This document shows positions 7,796 through 16,587 of a DNA stretch of 44,522 bases, piece after piece. This DNA comes from Candidatus Krumholzibacteriota bacterium (GTDB lineage: Bacteria; Krumholzibacteriota; Krumholzibacteriia; LZORAL124-64-63), in NCBI GenBank assembly GCA_024275485.1, contig JAJRZA010000008.1, forward strand, positions 1 to 44,522, written 5' to 3'. The translations under genes were made by a program, and so were the position numbers. The notes below the pieces were generated by a model. The model worked only from the letters and a program-made list of their open reading frames with translations. It ran no database searches and was not told where the DNA came from. Positions within the stretch are counted from its first letter, which is position 1, and the number at the start of each line of letters is the position of its first letter.

Positions 7796-8440
7796 TTGAG
7801 ACAATCCAATAAATATTACCCTTTGCCAGAAGAGATCGCCAATGCCATCACCCACGGATTGGGTAGCCTGTTGGCGGTGTTTGGCCTCTTCCTGATGATC
7901 CGGCGTGGCTTGCAATTGAACGATTCCTGGGTCCTGGTGGCTGGGAGCGTTTATGGCGCAAGCCTCATCCTGCTTTACACCGCCAGCACTCTTTACCACA
8001 GTATTACCCGACCCGGGGCCAAAGTGATCCTGCAGAAGGCAGATCACAGCGCCATCTACCTGCTGATCGCCGGAACCTATACTCCTTTCGCCCTGATAAC
8101 ACTGCGCGGTCCCTGGGGCTGGTCCATCTTTGGAGTGGTCTGGGGTTTGTCTCTTGCCGGAATCTTTTTCGAGCTGGCCTGGCCAAATCGCTGGCCAAGG
8201 CTGTCATTGATCTTCTATCTCGGCATGGGCTGGCTGGCTGTCGTGGCCGCAAAACCCCTGATGGCCAATCTGTCATCTTCAGGTCTGGGTTGGTTGCTGA
8301 CCGGTGGCCTGCTCTACAGTGGCGGTTCCATATTTTATAGAATGCGCAATCTTGCCTGGCATCATGCCATATGGCATTTGTTCGTCCTCGGTGGCAGTAT
8401 TGCTCATTTTTTCTGCATTTATCAATTTGTCCTGCCCTGA
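7796..8440 (+). CDS. trhA: TrhA/hemolysin III-family (YqfA-like) membrane protein
   Basis: A 214-residue inner-membrane protein with seven hydrophobic segments, the usual length of the bacterial PAQR/hemolysin III family. Diagnostic motifs: PEEIANAITHGLG near the N-terminus, TASTLYHS, KADHSAIYLLIAGTYTPF and a C-terminal WHLFVLGGSIAHFFCIY. The conserved histidines in THG, LYHS, DHS and WHLF/AHFF are the family's metal-site residues. TrhA (YqfA) in E. coli affects membrane energetics and fatty-acid homeostasis; a cytolysin role is historic and unsupported here. The TTG at 7796 has GGAGA 5 nt upstream and gives the expected N-terminus; the longer reading from 7715 adds an unrelated segment. It sits 82 nt downstream of the phosphatase gene. 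Confidence 0.9.
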   Translation: MRQSNKYYPLPEEIANAITHGLGSLLAVFGLFLMIRRGLQLNDSWVLVAGSVYGASLILLYTASTLYHSITRPGAKVILQKADHSAIYLLIAGTYTPFALITLRGPWGWSIFGVVWGLSLAGIFFELAWPNRWPRLSLIFYLGMGWLAVVAAKPLMANLSSSGLGWLLTGGLLYSGGSIFYRMRNLAWHHAIWHLFVLGGSIAHFFCIYQFVLP

Positions 8441-8491
8441 TTTCCCCTGCTTTTTTTTCCTCAACTGGGTGTAGGAATGTGTCCGCCCTTA

Positions 8492-8500
8492 TGCTATATT
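8492..8500 (+). promoter_or_regulatory. Extended -10 promoter candidate for the S1 protein gene
   Basis: TGCTATATT is an extended -10 (TGn plus TATATT) about 90 nt upstream of the ATG at 8597. No good -35 is seen at 17 nt. It lies in the 156-nt gap after trhA. Confidence 0.45.
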
Positions 8501-8596
8501 CCTCGTGTTGTGGCCGTCTGGGGATCTTCCAGGGGGATGTTTCCCTTCTGACCCAGTAGGCTGGTATAACATCACCCATGAGAACGGAACCGGACA

Positions 8597-9733
8597 ATGA
8601 CCATCGATCCCAACGATTCTGTGAATCCCACTCCCGAAAACGAAGAATCCAGTGAAGATTTTGCCGCCATGCTTGAAGCCCACGAGATGCAGGGAGAAGG
8701 TGGTGAAATTTCCGATGTGAAGATTGGTGCCAAAGTGACTGGCAAGATCATCCAGATCGGTGACCACGAAGCCTTCGTTGATTGCGGTTTCCGTAACGAA
8801 TTACCCATTTCGATGGAAGAGTTGAAGGACGATGATGGTCAAATGACGCACAGCGTTGGCGACGAGATCACCGCCCATGTGCAAAAAGGCAATGATGGCC
8901 CCAAGCTGACCATGGCCATCAATTTACGTGAGTCCGGCCGCAAGGCCCTGACAGATGCCTTTGAAGCCGGCACTCCCGTTCAAGGCAAGGTGGGCGATAC
9001 CAACAAGGGTGGATTTTCAATTGATCTCGGTGGGGTGCGGGCTTTCTGTCCTTTTAGCCAGATTGATGTGCGCAGGGCCGAGGATCCAAGCATTTTTGTA
9101 GGCAAAAGTTTCCAATTCAAAATTCTGGAAATTTCCGATGATATGCGCAACGTGGTTGTGAGTCGTCGTGCCCTTCTGCAGGCGGACAGGGATGAAGAAG
9201 GCCAGACTACCCGCCAGAACCTTGAATTGGGTGCTACCCTTGAGGGGGTTGTCACCAGACTGGTTCCTTTCGGCGCATTCGTGGACATCGGTGGTGTCGA
9301 AGGCCTTGTTCACATATCCCAGATCAGTTTTCAACGTGTGGGCGATCCGTCCGAAGTGCTGAATGAAGGTCAAACAATCAAGGTCAAGGTTATGGAAATC
9401 CAGAATCTGGGCCAGGGACGAAGTGAACGCATCAGTCTTTCCATCAAGGCCTTGGCCAATGACCCCTGGCCGTCCACTGCCGAATCTCTCGCACCGGGTA
9501 CCGACGTGGAAGGCCTTGTGACACGGCTGGTTGACTTCGGCGTGTTTGTGGAATTGCTGCCTGGCATTGAAGGGCTGATCCACATTTCTGAGCTGGCCAA
9601 CCGCCGCATTATTAATCCTCGTGAAGTTCTCAATGAGGAAGAAAAAATCATGGTGCGGGTTTTGGATGTGGATTTGGATCGCCGCCGCATCAGTTTGTCC
9701 CGGCGGCAGGCCAGTGACTACGACGGAGACTGA
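8597..9733 (+). CDS. Four-domain S1 RNA-binding protein (ribosomal protein S1-like)
   Basis: A 378-residue protein of four S1/OB repeats: about 45-115 (GAKVTGKIIQIGDHEAFVDCG), 122-195 (GTPVQGKVGDTNKGGFSIDLG), 213-290 (TLEGVVTRLVPFGAFVDIGGVEGLVHISQIS) and 305-372 (VEGLVTRLVDFGVFVELLPGIEGLIHISEL). The last two have the full FGxFVxL...GLxHxSE signature that binds RNA; the first two are diverged, as in ribosomal S1 where domains 1-2 dock on the ribosome. Shorter four- to five-domain S1 proteins occur in many phyla. Role: mRNA recruitment or translation, in the cytoplasm. An acidic N-terminus (NEESSEDF) precedes the repeats. SD is weak (GGAAC). Followed by a strong intrinsic terminator. It could instead be an S1-like stress protein if a longer rpsA exists elsewhere. 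Confidence 0.85.
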   Translation: MTIDPNDSVNPTPENEESSEDFAAMLEAHEMQGEGGEISDVKIGAKVTGKIIQIGDHEAFVDCGFRNELPISMEELKDDDGQMTHSVGDEITAHVQKGNDGPKLTMAINLRESGRKALTDAFEAGTPVQGKVGDTNKGGFSIDLGGVRAFCPFSQIDVRRAEDPSIFVGKSFQFKILEISDDMRNVVVSRRALLQADRDEEGQTTRQNLELGATLEGVVTRLVPFGAFVDIGGVEGLVHISQISFQRVGDPSEVLNEGQTIKVKVMEIQNLGQGRSERISLSIKALANDPWPSTAESLAPGTDVEGLVTRLVDFGVFVELLPGIEGLIHISELANRRIINPREVLNEEEKIMVRVLDVDLDRRRISLSRRQASDYDGD

Positions 9734-9750
9734 TATTCGTTCTGTTCAAT

Positions 9751-9783
9751 AAAAAAGCCGCGGCACATGTCGCGGTTTTTTTT
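9751..9783. terminator. Bidirectional intrinsic terminator (S1 gene / cysteine desulfurase)
   Basis: CCGCG and CGCGG arms around GCACATGT, with A6 on the left and T8 on the right. It serves the plus-strand S1 gene ending at 9733 and, read on the minus strand, the desulfurase gene ending at 9798. Confidence 0.85.
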
Positions 9784-9797
9784 GCGCCCACTCATGT

Positions 9798-10976
9798 TTA
9801 TTCCTGCCTGAGTTTTTCCACTGCACCAATGAGCCGTTCGGCAGCAAAATCCACATCTTCTTGGGAGGTAAACCGGCCCAAACCAATGCGCACACTGGAG
9901 TCTGCCTGGTTTGAATCCAACCCCAGGGACATCAGCACCGGAGAAGGTCCGGGCTCGTCACTGCGACAGGCCGCCCCGGTCGACAGGGCAAGCACCGACA
10001 CCCGGGGCAAAAGTTGCGCCGAGCGGATGCCGTCAAACCTGATATTGAGATTCCCCGGCAAACGGGGTTCTGCCGCGCCATTGAGATAAACTCCCGGCAG
10101 CTGCTCTTGCAGGCGATGCCAGAACCGGTCTTTCAGTTGGCGGAGTCGCAAAACTTCTTCGTCCCTGTTTTTCAAGGCCAACCTGCAAGCTTCACCGAAA
10201 GCGGAAATCCCGGGAACATTCAAGGTTCCAGGTCTCAGCCCATTTTCCTGTCCACCCCCGAAAAACAATGGCGCCAGGGGTAATGGCGGATGGGTTCGTT
10301 TGACCATGAGAGCCCCAACACCCTTGGGACCATAAATTTTGTGGGACGAGATGGACACCAGGTCCAGATTCATTGCCTGGGCATCAATGGGCACGTGGCC
10401 ACAGGCCTGGGCGGCATCGGAGTGGAAAAGGACACCCCGCCTCCGGCAAAGTTTTCCAATTTGTTCCAGAGGCTGCAAGGTGCCGATTTCATTCTGGGCG
10501 GCAATCACCGAGACCATCAAGACCTCATGGTCCTGATCATCGTTCAAGCAGGCTTCAATATCCTCCGGTTGAATCAAGCCATCCAGGTCGGATTGGATCC
10601 TGACCACGTCCCAGCCCTGCTCCTGCAATCGGGTGAGAGGCTCGGCAATGGATGAATGCTCCAGGGTGGTCGAGATGATTTTGCAAGGTTTGCCGGATGT
10701 TGCGGCACCCCCCAACAAGACAAGGTTGTTGGCCTCGGTGGCACCACTGGTGAAGATGATTTCACGATCCTCCGCCCCCACCAATTGAGCAACCTGGTGG
10801 CGGGCGTTTTCGACAAGGGTCTGAGCTGCCCAGCCAAAGCTGTGCCCCTGGCTGGCCGGATTGCCAAAATGATCCTTTTGGACCCGTTGCAATACTTCCA
10901 GCACGGCCGGGTCCATGGGAGTTGTGGCGTGATGATCCAGGTAAACCGGTGTACGAACGGCCAAGGTATTCTCCAT
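9798..10976 (-). CDS. nifS: Cysteine desulfurase (NifS/IscS family), linked to NadA
   Basis: A 392-residue PLP enzyme that takes sulfur from cysteine and delivers persulfide for Fe-S cluster assembly. Fold-type I motifs: YLDHHATTP at the start, TSGATEANN, TTLEHSS (His106), HSDAAQ, SSHKIYGPKG with the PLP lysine Lys213, and STGAACRSDEP with the catalytic Cys337. The ATG directly follows the nadA TGA with no gap and no strong SD, so it is probably translationally coupled to nadA. NadA needs a [4Fe-4S] cluster, and a dedicated desulfurase beside nad genes is known from Bacillus (nifS with nadBCA). Cluster supply to NadA is therefore the likely main job; a general IscS role is possible since no iscU is in view. 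Confidence 0.93.
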   Translation of the reverse strand: MENTLAVRTPVYLDHHATTPMDPAVLEVLQRVQKDHFGNPASQGHSFGWAAQTLVENARHQVAQLVGAEDREIIFTSGATEANNLVLLGGAATSGKPCKIISTTLEHSSIAEPLTRLQEQGWDVVRIQSDLDGLIQPEDIEACLNDDQDHEVLMVSVIAAQNEIGTLQPLEQIGKLCRRRGVLFHSDAAQACGHVPIDAQAMNLDLVSISSHKIYGPKGVGALMVKRTHPPLPLAPLFFGGGQENGLRPGTLNVPGISAFGEACRLALKNRDEEVLRLRQLKDRFWHRLQEQLPGVYLNGAAEPRLPGNLNIRFDGIRSAQLLPRVSVLALSTGAACRSDEPGPSPVLMSLGLDSNQADSSVRIGLGRFTSQEDVDFAAERLIGAVEKLRQE

Positions 10977-11936
10977 TCAGCGACTGAGTTCCAGCATACG
11001 GTTGATCGGTGCCAGGGCTTTGGCGGCCAACTCCGGATCCACCAGAATTTCGGGAGTGCGATCCCGCATGCAGAGATACAGTTTCTCCAGGGTGTTTTTC
11101 TTCATGTATGGACATTCGTTGCAGTTGCAGGTTTCATCGGCACCCGGCACAGGGATCAATTCCTTGCTGGGGTTTTCTTTTTGCATCTGATGCAGGATGC
11201 CTGGTTCGGTGACCACGATAATCTGCCGCGAATCGGTCTTCCTGGCAAAAGCCAGAATGCTCGAAGTACTGCCGATGTGATCGGCGTGTTGCAAAACGGC
11301 CTCGGGGCATTCGGGATGGGCCGCCACTTTTGCGAACGGGTAGTTGATTTTGAGCTCCACCAGCTTTTTTTCGTTGAAGGTTTCGTGCACCTCGCAGGAG
11401 CCCGGCCACAGAACCATCTCCCGATCCAGGGCACTGCTCACCCAAGCTCCCAGATAGCGGTCCGGAGCAAAGAGAATCGGCTGTCCGGCGGGAAAACTGT
11501 CGACGATTTTTATGGCGTTGCTGCTGGTGCAGATAATATCGCTCATGGCCTTGGTCTCGGCAGAACAGTTGATATAACTGACAACCTTGTGGTCTCCGTG
11601 GCGAGCGATGAATTCGCGGAACTCTGCGGGAGGACAACCATCTGCCAGACTGCAGCCAGCTTCCAGGTCAGGTAACAGAACCTGCTTGTTCGGATTGAGG
11701 ATTTTGGCCGTTTCGGCCATGAAATGCACACCAGCAAAGACAATCACCTCGGCCTCGGTTTCGGCCGCCCGTTGGCTGAGAGCCAGGCTGTCCCCCACGA
11801 AATCTGCCATATCCTGAATTTCCGGTTCCTGATAAAAATGGGCCAGGATGATGGCATTCAGGTCCCTGCGCAAGGAATTGATCTCCGCAAACAGGTCAAT
11901 GTTGGGACTGATGGAATGGGTGTGGGTATTGCTCAT
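10977..11936 (-). CDS. nadA: Quinolinate synthase NadA
   Basis: A roughly 320-residue enzyme condensing iminoaspartate with dihydroxyacetone phosphate to quinolinate in de novo NAD synthesis. Features: [21 protein letters not shown] near the start, [18 protein letters not shown] (about Cys95), GSCEVHE (about Cys181) and [13 protein letters not shown] (about Cys270-275), giving the three cysteine ligands of the [4Fe-4S] cluster. Length fits the long form without extra domains. The ATG at 11936 is listed; an in-frame TTG at 11942 has better SD spacing (GGGAG 5 nt upstream) and is a real alternative. nadB and nadC are not in this window. The desulfurase follows immediately. Confidence 0.95.
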   Translation of the reverse strand: MSNTHTHSISPNIDLFAEINSLRRDLNAIILAHFYQEPEIQDMADFVGDSLALSQRAAETEAEVIVFAGVHFMAETAKILNPNKQVLLPDLEAGCSLADGCPPAEFREFIARHGDHKVVSYINCSAETKAMSDIICTSSNAIKIVDSFPAGQPILFAPDRYLGAWVSSALDREMVLWPGSCEVHETFNEKKLVELKINYPFAKVAAHPECPEAVLQHADHIGSTSSILAFARKTDSRQIIVVTEPGILHQMQKENPSKELIPVPGADETCNCNECPYMKKNTLEKLYLCMRDRTPEILVDPELAAKALAPINRMLELSR

Positions 11937-11942
11937 GACCAA

Positions 11943-12248
11943 AAAGGCTCCCGGAAGCGAGAAAATTTCCCCTTACCCCTGCACCGCAGAACAATTCGAC
12001 GAAACACGAGTAATCTTTGACAGTTAACAATAATCTTGTCACGAAGCCCAAGATCCGCAAACATCTTTCCCTGAAAATATTTGTTGGGTGTGGACTTTCT
12101 CCGGGGCAATGCTTACTATTTATACGTTGTCAAACGGTCTCTGCCTGCTGGCGGGCATGGTCTACCGGTCAAACCCCAGGGCTTGATTGGAGTCGGCAGA
12201 TCGGTCGTTGCGGTCTCCACATCCACTGAACGTGAGGTTATTGAACCA
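11943..12248. other. Intergenic region between divergent nadA and propeller lipoprotein
   Basis: No gene is seen in these roughly 306 bases. A weak plus-strand promoter candidate exists: TGGACT, 17-nt spacer, TACTAT (4 of 6 matches each) around 12092-12120. TTGACA near 12018 has no -10 partner at a normal distance. Part of it can be read in frame upstream of the lipoprotein ATG, but that peptide has no conserved character. Confidence 0.4.
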
Positions 12249-13526
12249 ATGAAGTTTTTTGCGTCCGCATTCTCCGGAACCCACGCCCGTTGGTTCCGCC
12301 TTTCGGTTGCGCCAATCCTCCTGACCTGTCTTTTGGGCCTGGCTCTTTTCAGCGCGGGATGCTCCAGTGACAGTGGGGAAATCAACTTTCCGACACCTCC
12401 GGAACCCGAACAGATGAATTGGATTTTCGATGTCTACGGCACCGCTGCCGATGACGTCTACGCCTGTGGCAACAAAGGCGCCATGTTCCACTACGATGGT
12501 AATGACAGTAATGCCTGGACTTACATGGAAATGGGTGCCGGAACTCCCATCACTACGGTTTGGGGCCCCGATGACGGCACTCTTTATGCAGCCGGTCACG
12601 CCGGAAAACTGTGGCAGAATATTGGTGGCACTTGGAGCAGCATGAGCAGTGGAACCAGCGAAGATCTTTTCGGTCTGGGAATGTTCGACTCAACAATTCA
12701 CGCAGTGGGTAAAAACGGGACCGTTCGCCGTCTGAATGGTAACACTTGGACCGGTGTTGGCAATGAAATAGTCCTTCGTGACGCGGAGAGCCTCATCGCC
12801 CAGGATACTTTGTATCTGCAACTGGATATTCCTTCAGTTGTTACGGTAAGCCAATATTTCCTCGGTGGTGCCTACAATCTTCCGGATTTTGAAGGTGAAT
12901 ACATTGGGCTGGCGGGAACCGACGGCATGGTCCTGGCCTTCGATGCGGAAATCGATTCAATTACTTTCGAACCAGTTTATGACTGGCGTCTGCGTCCCGT
13001 AGGCAACGACCAGTTTTCACAGTCCGAATGGGTAACTGCCGCTTCAAGCAGCGCTCCCATTATTGAAGACAACTATCTCGGAACCTCCGAAGGCTGGATT
13101 TTCCGCATCAGTCAAGATGACACTTCTGGCGGTGACACCAACAATTTGGTCATCGTGCCAATGGTTCCCCGTGTGACCTCAGACAGCGGGTCCGGAATCA
13201 GGGACATGTGGGTGGATGCCAACCATAATCTCTATTTTGTCACCGATGACGGTGAAATGGGTTTCCAGACCAGCAACTATAAATTTAACGAGGGTATCGG
13301 GATGCGAAAGCTTTTTCCAGTTACTCATGCCGGTCTGACCAGCATTTGGGGCGCTGATACTGATCACATTTTCATGTCCGGCTTTACTGAGAATTCACTC
13401 ATTCACGCCAGCATGGATTTTTCTGATACATCCCTGGTTTTCACCGAAGTGCCCCTCGTGTTCCCCAACAAGGGTGGCCAGAGCATCGGCATGTTTGAAG
13501 ACCATATTGGGCTACCGCGCTATTAA
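12249..13526 (+). CDS. Lipoprotein with propeller-like repeats, function unknown
   Basis: A 425-residue predicted lipoprotein. The ATG at 12249 (GAGG 11 nt upstream) opens a signal peptide ending in the lipobox LFSAGC, followed by a Ser/Asp/Gly linker. The first half contains repeated short units of the kind W-F/x-D-V-Y-G-x-x-x-D-D-V-Y-A-x-G and V-W-G-x-D-D-G-T-L-Y-A-x-G-x-x-G, seen in BNR/Kelch-like surface propellers (residues about 55-190); a late unit reads SIWGADTDHIFMSG. No catalytic residues are evident. The gene lies 93 nt upstream of the exported oligopeptidase with a hairpin between. I do not recognise a specific family; a surface-exposed binding protein is inference. Confidence 0.7.
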   Translation: MKFFASAFSGTHARWFRLSVAPILLTCLLGLALFSAGCSSDSGEINFPTPPEPEQMNWIFDVYGTAADDVYACGNKGAMFHYDGNDSNAWTYMEMGAGTPITTVWGPDDGTLYAAGHAGKLWQNIGGTWSSMSSGTSEDLFGLGMFDSTIHAVGKNGTVRRLNGNTWTGVGNEIVLRDAESLIAQDTLYLQLDIPSVVTVSQYFLGGAYNLPDFEGEYIGLAGTDGMVLAFDAEIDSITFEPVYDWRLRPVGNDQFSQSEWVTAASSSAPIIEDNYLGTSEGWIFRISQDDTSGGDTNNLVIVPMVPRVTSDSGSGIRDMWVDANHNLYFVTDDGEMGFQTSNYKFNEGIGMRKLFPVTHAGLTSIWGADTDHIFMSGFTENSLIHASMDFSDTSLVFTEVPLVFPNKGGQSIGMFEDHIGLPRY

Positions 13527-13557
13527 TTGCGGTTGGTTTACTTATTTCCCCCCCGAT

Positions 13558-13585
13558 AGCCCGGTTTTCGTCTGGAAACCGGGCT
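13558..13585 (+). other. Perfect 10-bp hairpin upstream of pepF
   Basis: AGCCCGGTTT (13558-13567), loop TCGTCTGG, AAACCGGGCT (13576-13585). No U-tract follows, so it is not a standard intrinsic terminator. It sits between the lipoprotein stop and the pepF SD, and may stabilise or process the transcript. Confidence 0.55.
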
Positions 13586-13619
13586 CGTGTACGCCAACCT
13601 GGTTCGCAGGAGGTTTTTC

Positions 13620-15551
13620 ATGTCATACCAGGGTTCCCAAAACAGCCGGGCGTTGCCTCTGCTGATCTCACTAGCTTTCCTTCTCTGTTCATCTGCGGTC
13701 CTGGCTGAATATCAGCCGGATCCCTCGACCCCGCGCTCGGATATCCCGGAGCAATACCAATGGAGCAAAACTGATCTGTTTCCCGACATTGCTGCCTGGG
13801 AAGCCGAACTGGCTGCCTTGAACGAGGAAATCCCCAAACTGAAAAATTTCCGGGGCGGTTTGGGCGAATCCGCTGAAACTCTCCTACAGGCTCAGCACGA
13901 AGTCTATACCCTCATCACCCGCTTTTCACGGCTTCGAACCTACTCGGCCGCCCTCTTCGATGTGGACATGAACTCCAGTGCCTACCGCCAGATGAGCGGC
14001 AAGGTCAGCCTGCTCGGCCCCGTCTTCGGGGAAGCCACTTCCTGGATGCGGCCAGAGCTGTTGAGCATCGATCCCGAGATCATCAAGGGCTGGATGGTGC
14101 AGGACGAGAAATTGCGTGAATTCGAGTATGAATTCAGCGAAATGTGGCGGCAACAACAATACACTCTCAGTGCTGCCGAAGAACGCATCCTGGCGCTGAC
14201 CGGCAACGTGAGGGGAGTGCCCGGCGAAGTCAGTGAAACCCTGCTCTCTGTGGATGTCAAATTCGACAGCATTGTGGACGAAAAGGGTGATTCCATTGCG
14301 GTCACCCTCAGTGGCTGGTCCGGATTGCGCTCCAGTGAGGTTTACAACGTGCGCGCCCAGGCCACCCGGGTTTTCTTTGGCGGTTTGCGAAAATACGAAA
14401 ATACCTTTGCCGCCCTGCTGGACGGGGCGGTCAAGACCCACATCCTGAATAAGGATGCCAGGGGCTACGACAGCTGCCTGGAAGCATCCCTGAGCCCTGA
14501 CAACATCTCTACCGACGCCTACCGCATGCTGGTCGCCACGGTTCGTGAATCCCTACCCCGCACCATGCACAAATACATCAACCTGCGCAGCAAAGTGATG
14601 GGTGTTGAAGGTCCCATGACCTTTCCCAACCTGAACAACCCCATGATTCAGGGCTTGAAAGTGGAATACACCTATGACGAAGGCCGCGAACTGATCACCA
14701 ACGCCCTGAAGCCCCTCGGCAAAGAATACGTGAACCTGTTGGCCGAAGGTATGGATCCTGCCAACGGTTGGATCGACGTCTACCCCAATGACGGCAAACG
14801 CAGTGGAGCTTACAGCAACGGTAGCCTGGCTGCCGACCTGCACCCCTACGTATTGCACAACTTCGACAACAGCCTCGACGCCGTCAGCACCACTGCCCAT
14901 GAATATGGCCATGCCCTGCACTCGGTTTATGCATCTCGAACACAACCGCCCCAATACCGTGGTTACACCACTTTCCTGGCTGAAATCGCTTCGACCTGCA
15001 ACGAGGCCCTGCTGACCAACTACCTGCTTGAAAAGGCCGACGATGTGGACACCAAACTGATGTTGTTGAACCAGCGTCTGGAGAGCATCCGCACCACACT
15101 TTTCCGGCAAACCCTGTTCGCCGATTTTGAGTTGCGTTTCCATGAGCACGCCGAAGAAGGCAATCCCCTGACTGCTGATTACCTGAACGGACTCTACGGC
15201 GACATGATCCGGGAATACTACGGTCCCGGATTTGAACTCGGCCCGGATGACGAATGCGAATGGATCTTCATCCCCCACTTCTATTATAATTTTTATGTCT
15301 TCACCTACGCCACCGGCCTGACCAGTGGCCTGGCCATTGCCGACCTCATCGAGGATGGGGGCACCAAGGCTGCTGACCGTTACATCAACAATATGTTGTC
15401 CGCAGGCAGCTCCGCTCCTCCGCTGACAATCCTGCGCAACGCCGGAGTGGATCTGGAGAAACCCGATCCCATCCTTGCGGCCATGGATTTGTTTGAAGAA
15501 ACAGTGGATGAGTTCGACAAGCTGTGGACAAAAAAATACGGGAAGAAGTAG
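13620..15551 (+). CDS. pepF: Exported oligoendopeptidase F (M3 family metallopeptidase)
   Basis: A 643-residue zinc peptidase of the M3B family, which cleaves oligopeptides. The ATG at 13620 has an excellent SD (GGAGG, 6 nt). It opens a cleavable signal peptide (LPLLISLAFLLCSSAVLAEY), so the enzyme is predicted periplasmic or secreted, unlike cytoplasmic PepF. Signature order: WSKTDLFPDIAAWEAEL typical of the PepF N-terminus, YSNGSLAADLHPYVLHNF in the middle, then the zinc site TTAHEYGHALHS (His427, Glu428, His431) with the third ligand in FLAEIASTCNEALL. The length is normal for the family plus the signal. It probably degrades peptides taken up in the periplasm, fitting the amino-acid catabolic genes later in the window. 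Confidence 0.93.
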   Translation: MSYQGSQNSRALPLLISLAFLLCSSAVLAEYQPDPSTPRSDIPEQYQWSKTDLFPDIAAWEAELAALNEEIPKLKNFRGGLGESAETLLQAQHEVYTLITRFSRLRTYSAALFDVDMNSSAYRQMSGKVSLLGPVFGEATSWMRPELLSIDPEIIKGWMVQDEKLREFEYEFSEMWRQQQYTLSAAEERILALTGNVRGVPGEVSETLLSVDVKFDSIVDEKGDSIAVTLSGWSGLRSSEVYNVRAQATRVFFGGLRKYENTFAALLDGAVKTHILNKDARGYDSCLEASLSPDNISTDAYRMLVATVRESLPRTMHKYINLRSKVMGVEGPMTFPNLNNPMIQGLKVEYTYDEGRELITNALKPLGKEYVNLLAEGMDPANGWIDVYPNDGKRSGAYSNGSLAADLHPYVLHNFDNSLDAVSTTAHEYGHALHSVYASRTQPPQYRGYTTFLAEIASTCNEALLTNYLLEKADDVDTKLMLLNQRLESIRTTLFRQTLFADFELRFHEHAEEGNPLTADYLNGLYGDMIREYYGPGFELGPDDECEWIFIPHFYYNFYVFTYATGLTSGLAIADLIEDGGTKAADRYINNMLSAGSSAPPLTILRNAGVDLEKPDPILAAMDLFEETVDEFDKLWTKKYGKK

Positions 15552-15590
15552 TCCCGCATTCACCGCATTTTTGGCAAGAAAAATAAAGAA

Positions 15591-15618
15591 GGGGCGCCGA
15601 ATCATCCGGCGCCCCTTT
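15591..15618. terminator. Bidirectional terminator between pepF and flagellin
   Basis: GGGGCGCCG (15591-15599), loop AATCATC, CGGCGCCCC (15607-15615), then TTT on the plus strand. On the minus strand it is followed by a T-rich run (15575-15590), which suits the flagellin gene ending at 15634. Confidence 0.85.
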
Positions 15619-15633
15619 GTCGTACTGACCTGT

Positions 15634-16473
15634 CTATTTGAGCAAATTCAAAGCCGTGCCGGCCAACCCCATGGATTGAATCAACACGGACCTATTGACA
15701 GAACCAAGGACTTCCTGACTGGTAAGCTTGGCGGTTTCAACCGCAAAATCAGCATCCTGAATGCGAGACATGGCCGCCTGGGTGTTCTCCGCGGTGATGG
15801 CCAGGCTGTGCTGGGCACTCGCCAGGCGGTTGCTGAAACTGCCAATTTCGGCTCTCTTGGCACTGATCATGGCCAGAGCCGAATCGAGGTCATCGAGGGC
15901 GCTGCGAGCAGCGCTGCCATCACTCCCGCCAACTGAGGTAGCATCCAGCCCAAGGCTGCTGGCATCCATGCTGGTGGACAAATCCAAGTTCAGGAAATCG
16001 GGCTCACCGTCGCTGCTGGAGCCCACGGCAATGTCCATGCTCCCGGCTGAACCATCAAGCAATTGGTGCCCGTTGAATTCAGTTGTTTCACTGATGCGGG
16101 TGACTTCGGCTTTGAGGCTGTCGAACTCGGCCTGCACCGCGTCGCGCTGTCCGGAACTGAGGGTTCCGTTGGCGGCGGTCATGGCCAACTCTCGCATACG
16201 CAGCAGATTGTCCGACGATTGGTCCAGAGCCCCATCAGCCACCTGGGTCAGGGAGAGCCCGTCATAGATGTTCTCCATGCCCTGTTCCAGGCCTTTAAGC
16301 GCCTGGCCCATCTGTTGGGCAATAGCCAGAGCGGCGGCATCATCGGCGGCCCGGTTGATGCGCTTCCCGCTGCTGAGTTTTTCCATTGTTTTCTGTTGAT
16401 TGGTCTGGATTTTACTCGAATTGCGCAATGCGGACATGGTACTCTGGTTAGGAGAATTCACACGAAAGCTCAT
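15634..16473 (-). CDS. fliC: Flagellin (short type)
   Basis: A 279-residue flagellin, the subunit of the flagellar filament exported by the flagellar type III system. The N-terminal D0/D1 helices are clear (MSFRVNSPNQSTMSALRNSS, then QTNQQKTMEKLSSGKRINRAADDAAALAIAQQM, RELAMTAANGTLS), and so is the C-terminal D1/D0 (NRLASAQHSLAITAENTQAAMSRIQDADFAVETAKLT, ending LAGTALNLLK). Only about 50 variable residues separate them, so the outer D2/D3 domains are nearly absent. SD AAGGA 8 nt before the ATG at 16473. It stands alone, without chaperone or other flagellar genes, and has its own sigma28 promoter with a leader of about 108 nt. Some GGA triplets in the leader, including the SD, could bind CsrA; that is speculative. 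Confidence 0.95.
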   Translation of the reverse strand: MSFRVNSPNQSTMSALRNSSKIQTNQQKTMEKLSSGKRINRAADDAAALAIAQQMGQALKGLEQGMENIYDGLSLTQVADGALDQSSDNLLRMRELAMTAANGTLSSGQRDAVQAEFDSLKAEVTRISETTEFNGHQLLDGSAGSMDIAVGSSSDGEPDFLNLDLSTSMDASSLGLDATSVGGSDGSAARSALDDLDSALAMISAKRAEIGSFSNRLASAQHSLAITAENTQAAMSRIQDADFAVETAKLTSQEVLGSVNRSVLIQSMGLAGTALNLLK

Positions 16474-16587
16474 GTTAACAATCCTTTTGTGTTCACCCGA
16501 AAATCCATTTACGGACGCCGAAAGCCCTACCCTGTGCCAGGGAGACAGACGACATGCGGCGAAGGTATTTTCCGCCTCATGATCTAC

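Noticed and set aside
7796-8440. Reading trhA as a hemolysin
   Set aside because: The family name is historic; the sequence supports a PAQR-like membrane protein and there is no toxin context.
13558-13585. Hairpin as intrinsic terminator of the lipoprotein gene
   Set aside because: There is no U-tract after the stem, so I list it only as a hairpin.
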